Assembly: GCF_900103605.1 (NCBI RefSeq)
Contig: NZ_FNHY01000006.1
Span: 124,001 to 188,000, forward strand
Direction: 5' to 3'
Origin: Psychrobacillus sp. OK028
Lineage (GTDB): Bacteria > Bacillota > Bacilli > Bacillales_A > Planococcaceae
Length of the DNA: 64,000 bases
Numbering within the stretch: position 1 is the first letter of the stretch; each line of letters starts with the position of its first letter. The notes beneath the pieces are model-generated. The model searched no databases and had not been told where the DNA came from. It saw nothing but the letters and a program-made list of their open reading frames with translations. The position numbers were made by a program, and so were the translations under genes. Below, piece by piece: positions 8,538 to 16,621 of the stretch.

Positions 8538-9156
8538 CATACCTCTATTTCCTAGACCAGCATGGTAATAACTGATAGGTTTTTAAATTTCGAGATAGCG
8601 TTTTTTACTTCACTGAGGCTCATTTTCCAAAACCACGTTCAAGGAAAAACCATCATTTTTCTGTTCCTTTTCTACTGCAAACAATTCGATGATTACCTCT
8701 TCCCCTTTGAACAAGTTCTTAATTTTTTTTACATCCTCATTAAGTTTATAAAATCTACTGCTAATTGCGTTTAGTGTTTTAATCGTATTTTTTCAGTTAT
8801 TTTTTAATTCACTTAGAGTTAATTTACTTTTTTTACTTCTATTAGTTCCCTTTCATTCCTCATGTTCTTTCTCATTTCAGAATACATCCTAAGAAAACCA
8901 ATAAAAAAGAGTTACTCGGTCATTTTCATATTTATAATCAATAAAAGGTATCAGGGTCTAATACATTTTAGAATTGCTTTAGAACCTGATACCCTAAACT
9001 TAGGATCAACTCTCTTATAATCAAAGATTTATGCTGCTTTAAAAACAATGCGAATGTTCCTAACACAGGGGCACGGAATCTATACCACTCCCTATCTTCA
9101 TGAGCTATGAATATCAGATAAGCATAATCATGTTGTCCAAAACATAATTATCTCAT
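8538..9156. other. Intergenic region with no recognisable gene
   Basis: About 600 bases, T-rich on the plus strand. The only structured element is the 47-bp palindromic repeat at 8947-8993. A 70-codon open frame (8562-8774) has no ribosome site and poor composition, so it is not called. Confidence 0.5.
8947..8993. repeat. 47-bp palindromic repeat, copy 2
   Basis: Ends GGTATCAGGGTCTAA and TTTAGAACCTGATACC form the arms. It matches the copy at 20316 at 38 of 47 positions by eye with no gaps, including the central TAATACA-TTTAGA-TTG. Confidence 0.8.
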
Positions 9157-9200
9157 AAAAAAAAACACCTATTGCCTTAAGTGGCAATTAAGTGCTATAT
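9157..9200 (-). terminator. Terminator of the toxin-immunity cassette
   Basis: On the minus strand TTAATTGCC and GGCAATAGG pair around ACTTAA, followed by TGTTTTTTTTT. Confidence 0.75.
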
Positions 9201-9221
9201 TTGTCATCTATTACACTATAT

Positions 9222-9503
9222 TCATTCAGAATTTAAATTCTCCGAAATAGCCTGAATTAAAGATTTTAGTTTCTCTTCATTCATCTTTCTCATACCATAT
9301 TTTTTAACGAACCTCTGAACAATATCCCAATCCTCAAGTTGCAAAATTAGCTCTAACTCTGCCTGAAGTTTTTTGCGATATTTAATATTTTCGAATGAAT
9401 TAAAATCACTAATAATTTCCCCTAATTCATCATAGTTTGCACTAACGTTAAAATAACATTCAAGAAAATATTTAAACGTTTCAAATTTCAATTCTTTATT
9501 CAA
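9222..9503 (-). CDS. Small immunity protein, CdiI_2-like
   Basis: 93 residues, acidic and helical. The region FKYFLECYFNVSANYDELG (about 10-28) resembles the CdiI_2-type contact-inhibition immunity proteins, in which an aromatic acidic YF motif recurs. Its place directly downstream of a toxin tip (20-base gap, same strand) supports a role in neutralising that toxin in the cytosol. It has its own AGGTGGGG ribosome site. The reading frame is intact, whereas the toxin lacks its delivery part, so this could be a protective orphan immunity gene. The family assignment is tentative; the role as an immunity protein is better supported. Confidence 0.65.
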   Translation of the reverse strand: MNKELKFETFKYFLECYFNVSANYDELGEIISDFNSFENIKYRKKLQAELELILQLEDWDIVQRFVKKYGMRKMNEEKLKSLIQAISENLNSE

Positions 9504-9523
9504 AATAACCCCACCTGTTAAAC

Positions 9524-10267
9524 TTATTTAATAACTGGAAAACCAGTTAAAATTCTAAACCCCAGTTCATTGGTTGTATCTCTAATTAAGATTACTCTAG
9601 AATTAGTTAGGTCGTAAATAACCTGCTTTTTATCTTCCAGAGCTCCTTTTCCTATTGGATTTTTATGTGAAACGTCAAACATCTTTCTCCCTGTATCAGA
9701 TTCATTTAACCATTCTGCAATATCATCTGCATTCTTACGCAAATTTTCTTGAATACCTTTAATTGCTGTACTTTTATCAGTAAATGATGTAGCTGCTTCA
9801 ACGTTCTCTTGTATCGCCCTCTTAATCAGCTCATCGTTGGTCTTACCAACATGCCTTTCTAATGTATGTCCTCCAACAGTTTCCATTCTATCAAGAATAT
9901 CGTTGTCTACTTTACGTATTATATCAGGACTAACTTTACCCGTACCCTTATCAAGATTCTTAGCTTTTTCCCCAGCTTTCAACAAATCATGGCCACTATC
10001 CACAATCTTTAATGGTTTACCAAAGGTAAAAACATCTGCAGCTAATTTCTCATTTACTATTGATTCATGACTAATTAAAGTGGCAAGATCCTCTGTAAAG
10101 AAGTCGAAGGTAAACATACTAACTGGAGCTAACCCATCCGGTGCTCCTGGTCCATTCCCACCAACTACTTTTCTCTTTCCTTCAAAAGTATGTAGGTAGT
10201 CTCCTGTTTGTGGGTCGATTAGGGTATCTGAACCGTAAAAATAAAACTTAAGGTTTACTAAAATTAT
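9524..10267 (-). pseudogene. 5'-truncated polymorphic toxin tip with a bacterial RNase A-like domain
   Basis: The open frame runs from a stop just above 10267 without any credible start codon. It begins with a linker typical of polymorphic toxins (GSDTLIDPQTGDYL, then VVGGNGPGAPDG) and ends in a domain with GGHTLERHVGKTNDEL and DVSHKNPIGKG, which matches the CdiA-CT RNase A-like toxin fold. The N-terminal trafficking domain (LXG or equivalent) is missing. The first ATG, at 10117, has no ribosome site. I infer an orphan toxin cassette displaced by recombination or decay, with its immunity gene kept downstream. It could be recombined onto a full-length toxin such as the LXG gene at 21-22.7 kb. 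Confidence 0.7.
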
Positions 10268-10349
10268 CTAAAAGGTTCTGAACTAAAAATATAACTATGA
10301 TTCAGAAATCACAATGGTAGATCATAGAGAGTAGTAGTTCAAATAAAAA

Positions 10350-10394
10350 AATTAACACAACCCCTTAGTTACTTGAACTAAGGGATTGTGTTTG
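10350..10394. terminator. Terminator downstream of iclR-type gene
   Basis: AACACAA-CCCTTAGTT and AACTAAGGG-TTGTGTT form a long stem. The minus strand continues AATTTTTTTATTTG, so it best ends the leftward regulator transcript. Confidence 0.8.
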
Positions 10395-10520
10395 AGTTTA
10401 ATATCGATATATTAAAGCATTTATAAATTATTCAGAATTCTCTCGGAGTTGTGTCTTAATGTCGGTTTTATTACCATACAAAATAAACAAGGGCAAACAA
10501 CATTTCTTTCATTAGCTGTT

Positions 10521-11258
10521 TCAGTTATTAGACCTTAGCCTCAAAGCTATATTATTACCTGTCTCGATTACCTTACTTGTTAGGAATGCGAGACGTTCTT
10601 CCGTTAGATTAAAACTGACGACGCCAACGCTGACAGCACCAATGACTTGTCCCAAACTATCTGTAATAGAAACTGCAATAGAAGATGTGCCTTCCGTTCT
10701 CTCAGAGTGACTAGTTGCATAACCTTGTTTTGAAATTTGGTCGAGTGTTTGTAGAAACTCTTGCATTTTTTCGGGTGGTAATAGCTGTGACAAAATACTT
10801 TCAGATTGGGATCTAGGCATAGCTGCAAGCATAGACTTATTGGCAGCACCGATATGCATTGGAATACGTAATCCTAGTTGATCATAGATTCGAATTGAAT
10901 TGTTTTCGTTATCAATTCGCTCTACAATCATTGCTTCTGTACTAATAGGCTTACTTAAATAGACACTCTCTTCTACCTCTCTTGATAAGCGTTCCAGCTC
11001 TGGTCTGATTTTGCTGACATAGTCAATTGTATCGTACACCTTTAAACCATACTCTAGCCAAACTACTCCAAGACGGTACAACTTAGACTGCTCATCTTGC
11101 TCGACCATGCTGTGTTTAATCATAGCTTGCAATAATCTATGCATCGTGCTAAGTGGGAGCTCACATTGTTTAGAAAGCTCGGATATACTTATTCCTTTTT
11201 CATTGGTATTGTTTGCCAAAACTTTAGCGACAGTCATAGCACGGGTAATAGATTGCAT
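10521..11258 (-). CDS. IclR-family transcriptional regulator of the divergent guanidino operon
   Basis: 245 residues. The N-terminal winged helix (about 1-65: SITRAMTVAKVLANNTN, then ISELSKQCELPLSTMHRLL) is followed by a GAF-like IclR effector domain with the signature region IGAANKSMLAAM and SIAVSITDSLGQVIGAVSVG. The start at 11258 follows AAAGGTGG, not the upstream in-frame codon. It is divergent from the hydrolase-permease-RocB operon, whose leader contains two TTCCG-N5-CGGAA palindromes of IclR type. It probably represses that operon and responds to an arginine-related metabolite; the ligand is inferred, not seen. Confidence 0.88.
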   Translation of the reverse strand: MQSITRAMTVAKVLANNTNEKGISISELSKQCELPLSTMHRLLQAMIKHSMVEQDEQSKLYRLGVVWLEYGLKVYDTIDYVSKIRPELERLSREVEESVYLSKPISTEAMIVERIDNENNSIRIYDQLGLRIPMHIGAANKSMLAAMPRSQSESILSQLLPPEKMQEFLQTLDQISKQGYATSHSERTEGTSSIAVSITDSLGQVIGAVSVGVVSFNLTEERLAFLTSKVIETGNNIALRLRSNN

Positions 11259-11315
11259 GTAAGTAACCACCTTTTTATTATTCAAAAATAATAGCATTTA
11301 AATATTCGAAATATA

Positions 11316-11344
11316 TTGACATCATATCATGAAACACATATATT
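11316..11344 (+). promoter_or_regulatory. Promoter of the guanidino-hydrolase operon
   Basis: TTGACA (11316-11321), a 17-base spacer and TATATT (11339-11344). The start would be near 11351, immediately before the paired operators. Confidence 0.75.
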
Positions 11345-11356
11345 TTAAATATAATC

Positions 11357-11394
11357 TTTCCGTTATACGGAAATGTTTTCCGATATGCGGAAAA
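11357..11394 (+). promoter_or_regulatory. Paired IclR-type operators
   Basis: Two palindromes, TTTCCGTTATACGGAAA (11357-11373) and TTTTCCGATATGCGGAAAA (11376-11394), have centres exactly 20 bp apart, two helical turns. They lie downstream of the -10 box and the second touches the ribosome site. The half-site TTCCG/CGGAA is typical of IclR regulators. Confidence 0.8.
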
Positions 11395-11406
11395 GGAGGA
11401 ATGGTA

Positions 11407-12279
11407 ATGGTTTATAACTCATCCATGTATAAACATTTAGAGCGAGTAATTGTAAAGCATCCAAACGATGCATTTATTAGTCAAGAACATTTATCGGAGC
11501 AGTGGAAAAAGTTCAATTATCTAGAGGAACCAGATTTTGAAGAAGCGGTGCGTGAATATAAAACTTTCATTGAAATTTTAGAAAAGCATGTACCTCAAAT
11601 CGACTATCTTCCAGCGTCAGACAAAGTAGGTTTAGATTCTATCTATGCGCATGACCCGGTAAAATTTACGCCAGCTGGTGCCATTATCTTAAAATCAGGG
11701 AAGAAATTAAGACAGCCTGAAGCAGCCGTTTACAAAGAATTTCTCAAGGAAAAAGAGATTCCTATTATTGGAGAGTTAACTGGAGAAGCAGTATCAGATG
11801 GTGGAGATATCGTCTGGTTAGATGATAAAACAATCGTTGTCGGCCGAGGATACCGTACAAACGACGAAGCAATTCGCCAACTCAAAGAAATAACAGCACC
11901 GTATGTAGATGAGTTTATTGTTGTACAGCTTCCGCATGATCAGGGAGAGGCAGAATGCTTACATTTGATGTCTTTCATAAGCATGGTTGATAAAGACTTG
12001 GCGGTGGTGCATTCACCACTGATGCCCGTATTCTTCCGTCAGTTACTAATAAGTCGTGGTATTCAATTAGTAGAGGTACTAAAAGCAGAGTACGATAATC
12101 TTGGATGTAATGTACTAGCGCTTGCACCGCGTGTTTGTGTAATAGTGGAAGGAAATGAATTGACTAAACAACAGTTGCTCGATGCAGGCGCAACAGTTTA
12201 TGAATACAAAGGACGTGAAATCAGTGTATTAGGCACTGGTGGTCCAACATGTCTAACAAGTCCAGTTATTAGAAATTAA
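11407..12279 (+). CDS. Guanidino-group hydrolase (DDAH/arginine deiminase-like), paralogue 1
   Basis: 290 residues of the amidinotransferase/dimethylarginine dimethylaminohydrolase superfamily. Active-site landmarks: DSIYAHDPV (about 77-85), the DGGDIVWLD substrate loop, a His in AECLHLMSFI (about 181) and a C-terminal nucleophile in GTGGPTCLTS, C282. The reaction is attack on a guanidinium carbon to release an amine and leave a ureido group. Members act on arginine, methylarginines or related compounds; the exact substrate cannot be read here. ATG 11407 was chosen over the ATG at 11401, which lies too close to AAAGGAGGA. First gene of a four-gene operon. Confidence 0.85.
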   Translation: MVYNSSMYKHLERVIVKHPNDAFISQEHLSEQWKKFNYLEEPDFEEAVREYKTFIEILEKHVPQIDYLPASDKVGLDSIYAHDPVKFTPAGAIILKSGKKLRQPEAAVYKEFLKEKEIPIIGELTGEAVSDGGDIVWLDDKTIVVGRGYRTNDEAIRQLKEITAPYVDEFIVVQLPHDQGEAECLHLMSFISMVDKDLAVVHSPLMPVFFRQLLISRGIQLVEVLKAEYDNLGCNVLALAPRVCVIVEGNELTKQQLLDAGATVYEYKGREISVLGTGGPTCLTSPVIRN

Positions 12280-12291
12280 GGGGGAAATAAA

Positions 12292-13059
12292 ATGAGTAAA
12301 TTTACAAAAGTAATCGCAAAAACACCTGGTAAAAGCTATGTAGAGGGATTAACAACGTCAGATCTTGGAAACCCAGATTATGAAAAACTATTAGTTCAGC
12401 ATGAGGCATATGTGGAAGCGTTGAAAAAATGTGGAGTTGAAGTAACACTACTACCAGCAAGTGAAGAATTTCCGGATTCGACGTTTGTGGAAGATGCTGC
12501 CGTGCTAACATCCGAATTTGCTGTAATTACAAATCCCGGCGCTGAATCTAGAAATGGTGAAATTGTTGAAATTGAAAGCGTTTTAAAAGATTTTTATAAA
12601 AAATTTCATTACATTAAATCACCTGGAACACTTGATGGGGGGGATATTTTACAAGCAGATAATAAATTTTATATCGGTATTTCTGAGCGTACAAACGAAG
12701 AAGGAGCGCGTCAGTTAAAAGAAATTCTTGAAAGCGAAGGATTTGAAGCAACTATCATTCCGTTACAAAAATTCTTCCATTTAAAAACAGGTATCGCTTA
12801 TTTAGGAAACAATAAAATGGTAGTTGCCGGTGAATTTGTTGATCACCCAGACTTTGATTCTTATGACAAAATTGTTATATCTGCAGAGGATGAATACTCA
12901 GCGAACTGTATTCGCGTTAATGATTATGTCATTATTCCAGCAGGTTATAGCGAAACGAAACGCAAAATCAACGAAGCTGGCTTCGAGACTATTGAGTTGG
13001 ATATGTCAGAGGTTCGCAAACAAGATGGTGGTCTAAGTTGCTTATCCTTGAGATTTTAA
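12292..13059 (+). CDS. NG,NG-dimethylarginine dimethylaminohydrolase-like protein, paralogue 2
   Basis: 255 residues, close to the typical bacterial DDAH length. Motifs: FPDSTFVEDAAV (60-71), GTLDGGDIL (112-120), catalytic H163 in FFHLKTGIAY and the nucleophile C250 in DGGLSCLSLRF. DDAH converts asymmetric methylarginines to citrulline and dimethylamine. It starts 12 bases after paralogue 1, with AAGGGGG before the ATG. Two diverged family members side by side suggest different substrates or successive steps, not redundancy. A hairpin follows before the permease gene. Confidence 0.88.
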   Translation: MSKFTKVIAKTPGKSYVEGLTTSDLGNPDYEKLLVQHEAYVEALKKCGVEVTLLPASEEFPDSTFVEDAAVLTSEFAVITNPGAESRNGEIVEIESVLKDFYKKFHYIKSPGTLDGGDILQADNKFYIGISERTNEEGARQLKEILESEGFEATIIPLQKFFHLKTGIAYLGNNKMVVAGEFVDHPDFDSYDKIVISAEDEYSANCIRVNDYVIIPAGYSETKRKINEAGFETIELDMSEVRKQDGGLSCLSLRF

Positions 13060-13090
13060 CTTAAAAAAAAAATTAAAGACTAGTATTTCA

Positions 13091-13125
13091 AAATCATTAC
13101 GGATGCCCTGCACCCATAATGATTT
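13091..13125 (+). other. Intercistronic hairpin
   Basis: AAATCATTA and TAATGATTT pair around a 17-base loop, but no T-run follows, so it is probably an mRNA stabiliser or processing site. Confidence 0.4.
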
Positions 13126-13194
13126 CATAATAATTGATTAACAGTGAGGTAGCGTTGGTTTAGTTAAATAGATTGTATGGGGGAGGGAATATTT

Positions 13195-14619
13195 TTGTCT
13201 AATATTGGGGATACAACACAACAAAATCTATTAAATCGCTCGATGAAAAGTCGTCATTTATTTATGCTGTCACTTGGTGGAGTAATTGGGACCGGATTAT
13301 TTTTAAATGCAGGTTATACGATTAATCAGGCTGGTCCGGGAGGGGCTATGCTTGGTTACTTATTCGGTGGTTTAATCTTGTATATGGTAATGGTATGTCT
13401 GGGCGAACTTGCTGTTTATATGCCGGTAACCGGTTCTTTTCAGACTTATGCGACCCGTTTTATTAGTCCATCTGCAGGGTTTTCACTTGGATGGATGTAT
13501 TTTGTAGGTTCTGCCGCTACTGCTGGTGTGGAATTTACAGCTGCTGGAATACTGATGCAGCATTGGTTTCCAGACGTTCCAATCTGGATATGGTGTGCAA
13601 TTTTCATGGTTTTATTATTTGCTTTGAATGCGCTTACAACAAGAGCTTTTGCCGAGGCGGAATTTTGGTTTGCAGGTATTAAGGTAGTTGCGGTAGTTCT
13701 GTTTATAATTATTGGGGCTGCAGCAATTTTTGGAATTATACCGTTGGAAGAAAGAGTGACACCTTTTGCGACTAATTTGGCACCTGCAGGATTGTTCCCA
13801 GCTGGGATTGTTATAGTTTTCGTGACTATGATGAATGTTATCTTCTCCTACCAAGGTTCAGAGTTAGTCGGTATTGCAGCGGGAGAAACAGAAAACCCAG
13901 AAAAGAACATTCCAAAAGCTATTCGAACTATTATTATTAGAATCGTTGTGTTTTATATTGCCTCTATTATTGTATTATCAGCTATTTTCCCAGCATCTGA
14001 ACTCGGGTTGCTTGAAAGTCCGTTTGTTACTTTAATGAATTTAGCTGGAATACCGTACGCTGGTAGTATTATGAATTTTGTTATTTTAACTGCCATTTTG
14101 TCCGTAGGGAATTCATGTTTGTATGCATCCACACGCTTATTATGGTCGATGGCTAAAGAAGGCATGGCTCCGAAAGTGTTTGGTCGTCTATCTAAACGAA
14201 AAGTTCCACTTAACGCTTTACTATTCACGATGGCTTTCTCTTTATTGTCCTTATTGACAAGTGTAATGGAGGCGGATACAGTTTTCGTGCTGTTAATGTC
14301 GATTGCAGGAATTTCTGTCACGATTTCATGGATGGGGATTGCAGCTTCCCAATTAATGTTCCGTCGTCAATATGTGAATAACGGTGGTCAACTAGAAGAC
14401 TTGGGTTATAAAGTTCGCTTCTATCCGTTTATTCCGCTATTTTGTATTGCGTTTTGTTTACTGATATTAGTATTTTTAGCGTTCGATCCAACACAGCGAG
14501 TTGGTCTCTATTATGGAGTAGGCTTTTTCATCGCTTGTATGCTTTTTTATAAATTTAGGTTAGAGAAGAAAAACAAACAAGCAGCTGTAGCGAGTAGTAA
14601 AGTCATTCAAGAGAGTTAA
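13195..14619 (+). CDS. Amino acid permease (APC superfamily, RocC/RocE-like)
   Basis: 474 residues with about twelve membrane segments. The family signature SLGGVIGTGLFLNAG (about 26-40) and FSYQGSELVGIAAGETENP (around 218-236) mark the AAT/APC group, which imports basic or other amino acids by cation symport. The TTG at 13195 was chosen because GGGGGAGGG ends a short distance before it; the ATG at 13177 lies upstream of that site and has none of its own. Position between the hydrolases and the RocB-like gene suggests uptake of arginine or a methylated or otherwise modified arginine. Confidence 0.88.
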   Translation: MSNIGDTTQQNLLNRSMKSRHLFMLSLGGVIGTGLFLNAGYTINQAGPGGAMLGYLFGGLILYMVMVCLGELAVYMPVTGSFQTYATRFISPSAGFSLGWMYFVGSAATAGVEFTAAGILMQHWFPDVPIWIWCAIFMVLLFALNALTTRAFAEAEFWFAGIKVVAVVLFIIIGAAAIFGIIPLEERVTPFATNLAPAGLFPAGIVIVFVTMMNVIFSYQGSELVGIAAGETENPEKNIPKAIRTIIIRIVVFYIASIIVLSAIFPASELGLLESPFVTLMNLAGIPYAGSIMNFVILTAILSVGNSCLYASTRLLWSMAKEGMAPKVFGRLSKRKVPLNALLFTMAFSLLSLLTSVMEADTVFVLLMSIAGISVTISWMGIAASQLMFRRQYVNNGGQLEDLGYKVRFYPFIPLFCIAFCLLILVFLAFDPTQRVGLYYGVGFFIACMLFYKFRLEKKNKQAAVASSKVIQES

Positions 14620-14681
14620 AAGTAAATATATCTGAATCTTTCGTGTTTTTTGTTTGTGTCAGTAATAAAGGAGAAATTAAA

Positions 14682-16280
14682 ATGAGTAAATTATTATGGG
14701 GTCCACCACAATCACTAAGAGCGCTATTATGCGAACTTGTTAGTTGGGATAGTATTACATTAACAGAAGGCGAAACTACTTTTGCTCCCAGAGTATTAGA
14801 TAAGTTGAGAGAATTGAAGTATTTTCAGGAACACCCGAGCCATCTACAGCTGCACGATGCAGGACTGGGACGCCATGCAGTTACTGCATTGTATAAACAC
14901 TCGGATGCAGTGGAAACAGTTGTGTTAATCAGTCATTTTGATACTGTTCAAACAGAGGAGTATGGATCTTTGCAACCACTCGCTTATTTTCCTGAAGAGC
15001 TTACACAGAAGTTAATGGAAAATCCAAGTGATTTACCAGAATCCGCTCGTATCGATCTAGAAACTGGTAAATATTTATTTGGTCGAGGCACGATGGACAT
15101 GAAAATGGGTCTAGCGCTTCATATGCAATTATTAGAAAAAGCGAGTGTCGAGGAATGGCCAATCAATCTAGTATTGACTACTGTTCCAGACGAGGAAGTG
15201 AATTCTGCTGGAATGCGTGCAGCGGTAACCCAGTTAGTACGTCTTCGTGAGGAATTTGGGTTAACTTATAAATTGTTTTTGAATAGTGAACCATCCTTTT
15301 CTCAAAACCCTACAGATATTGCAGAGTATATTTATTCGGGAACTATCGGTAAAATTATGCCTGCTGCTTTATTTTATGGGAAAGAGACGCATGTTGGGGA
15401 GCCGATGAAAGGAATGACGGCGAACTATATTGCATCCTATTTGACGCAACGTATGGAGTGGAATTCTTTATTTCGTGAGACGGATCACGGGGAAAGTACT
15501 CCTCTTCCAGTCTCTTTGCAGCAAAAGGATTTGAAGATGTCTTATTCGACCCAAACCCCTTATCGTGCTGTGTCGTTGTATAATGTGTTTTTATTTAAAC
15601 GTACTGCATCAGAAATAATGGATCTTTTTGAACAAGTTGCAACCGAGGCGATGGATGCTCTAAATACCGATTACCAGGAAATTTGCCAACGGGAGAAAGT
15701 AAAAGGCGTAGGGACAGTCAAAGTACTACGTTATGAACAACTGCTCTCATATGCAAATACAAAGCTCGGTGCTGAGGAAGTAGAACGCTTGAAACAAGAA
15801 GCACTTGTACAGGATGATTGGGATGATCGCGAGAAATCATTGAGAATTGTTGATAACTTAATGATTCAATGCCAAGAACTGGCACCTGCGACAGTGATTC
15901 TATTTGCACCTCCATACTACCCAGCCGTTAATACATCCGAAGATCCGCTAATTATAGAAGCGGTAAAGTTGATGAAGAAATCAGCTCAATCGTTTGAGAA
16001 TAAAATTGACCAAATTCACTATTTTAATGGAATATGTGATTTAAGCTACTTGAACTATGAAGATGACGGCAATGGCTGGACGGCATTCGAAAACAACACG
16101 CCCGTTTGGGGAGACAAATATAGCATTCCATTTGAAGACATGGCACAGCTAAAAGGTCCTGTCTTAAATGTAGGTCCATTCGGTAAAGATGCACATCAAA
16201 GAACAGAAAGACTACATGTAGACAGTGCATTCGTCGAAATGCCGGTCATGCTAGAAACTCTATTGAAAAGCTTATATTGA
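14682..16280 (+). CDS. rocB: RocB-type M20-family amidohydrolase
   Basis: 532 residues, a long M20 protein like Bacillus RocB. Metal-site motifs: VLISHFDTVQ (about 79-88), FGRGTMDMKMGLALH (about 130-144) and TTVPDEEVNSAGM (about 167-179), followed by a dimerisation domain and NVGPFGKDAHQRTERLH near the end. RocB is tied to arginine/ornithine/citrulline use, but its exact reaction was never clear to me. Starting at 14682 follows AAAGGAGAA. It is the last gene of the operon and ends at a strong terminator. Likely role: hydrolysis of an amide or ureido product made by the upstream enzymes. Confidence 0.85.
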   Translation: MSKLLWGPPQSLRALLCELVSWDSITLTEGETTFAPRVLDKLRELKYFQEHPSHLQLHDAGLGRHAVTALYKHSDAVETVVLISHFDTVQTEEYGSLQPLAYFPEELTQKLMENPSDLPESARIDLETGKYLFGRGTMDMKMGLALHMQLLEKASVEEWPINLVLTTVPDEEVNSAGMRAAVTQLVRLREEFGLTYKLFLNSEPSFSQNPTDIAEYIYSGTIGKIMPAALFYGKETHVGEPMKGMTANYIASYLTQRMEWNSLFRETDHGESTPLPVSLQQKDLKMSYSTQTPYRAVSLYNVFLFKRTASEIMDLFEQVATEAMDALNTDYQEICQREKVKGVGTVKVLRYEQLLSYANTKLGAEEVERLKQEALVQDDWDDREKSLRIVDNLMIQCQELAPATVILFAPPYYPAVNTSEDPLIIEAVKLMKKSAQSFENKIDQIHYFNGICDLSYLNYEDDGNGWTAFENNTPVWGDKYSIPFEDMAQLKGPVLNVGPFGKDAHQRTERLHVDSAFVEMPVMLETLLKSLY

Positions 16281-16283
16281 TAG

Positions 16284-16324
16284 TAAAAGTGACATCAGAA
16301 ATTGCATCTGGTGTCACTTTTTTG
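16284..16324. terminator. Terminator of the guanidino operon
   Basis: AAAAGTGACATCAGA pairs with TCTGGTGTCACTTTTTT. Confidence 0.9.
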
Positions 16325-16440
16325 AGTTATTACAGAACTTTTACTGGTGCTAGGCGCAGATGATACTTCTGACTCTAAAAATATAATTTCATTGGTTACC
16401 CCTCTTGCCTACTCACCTTTTCGCTTGTGGACAATGAATA

Positions 16441-16488
16441 GATACCAGTTCCTCATAAAATCAGAATTGTTTTTTTGAAATTGGTACC
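16441..16488. repeat. Possible degenerate copy of the palindromic repeat
   Basis: Ends GATACCAGTTCC and GAAATTGGTACC enclose a 48-base element of the same size as the 47-bp repeat, but the interior is diverged. The rest of the 300-base gap before the kinase gene shows nothing recognisable. Confidence 0.35.
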
Positions 16489-16621
16489 TTCCACCAATTA
16501 TTTTCTGCCATTTTTAAACAAATTTCCTGAAGAATCTTCTGAATATTCACCAAACAAGTATTGTATATTCCATATTTTTTCGTTACTATAAATTTATAAA
16601 AATTATTAGAAGAGGTATATA

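Noticed and set aside
8562-8774. Phe-rich 70-codon open frame between the carboxypeptidase and toxin loci
   Set aside because: Arises from T-rich sequence, with no ribosome site.
9524-10117. Calling the toxin tip an intact gene from the ATG at 10117
   Set aside because: No ribosome site at that ATG, and recognisable toxin linker sequence continues upstream of it without a start.
13953-14321. 122-codon open frame opposite the permease gene
   Set aside because: Antisense shadow of conserved membrane-protein coding; no start signals.
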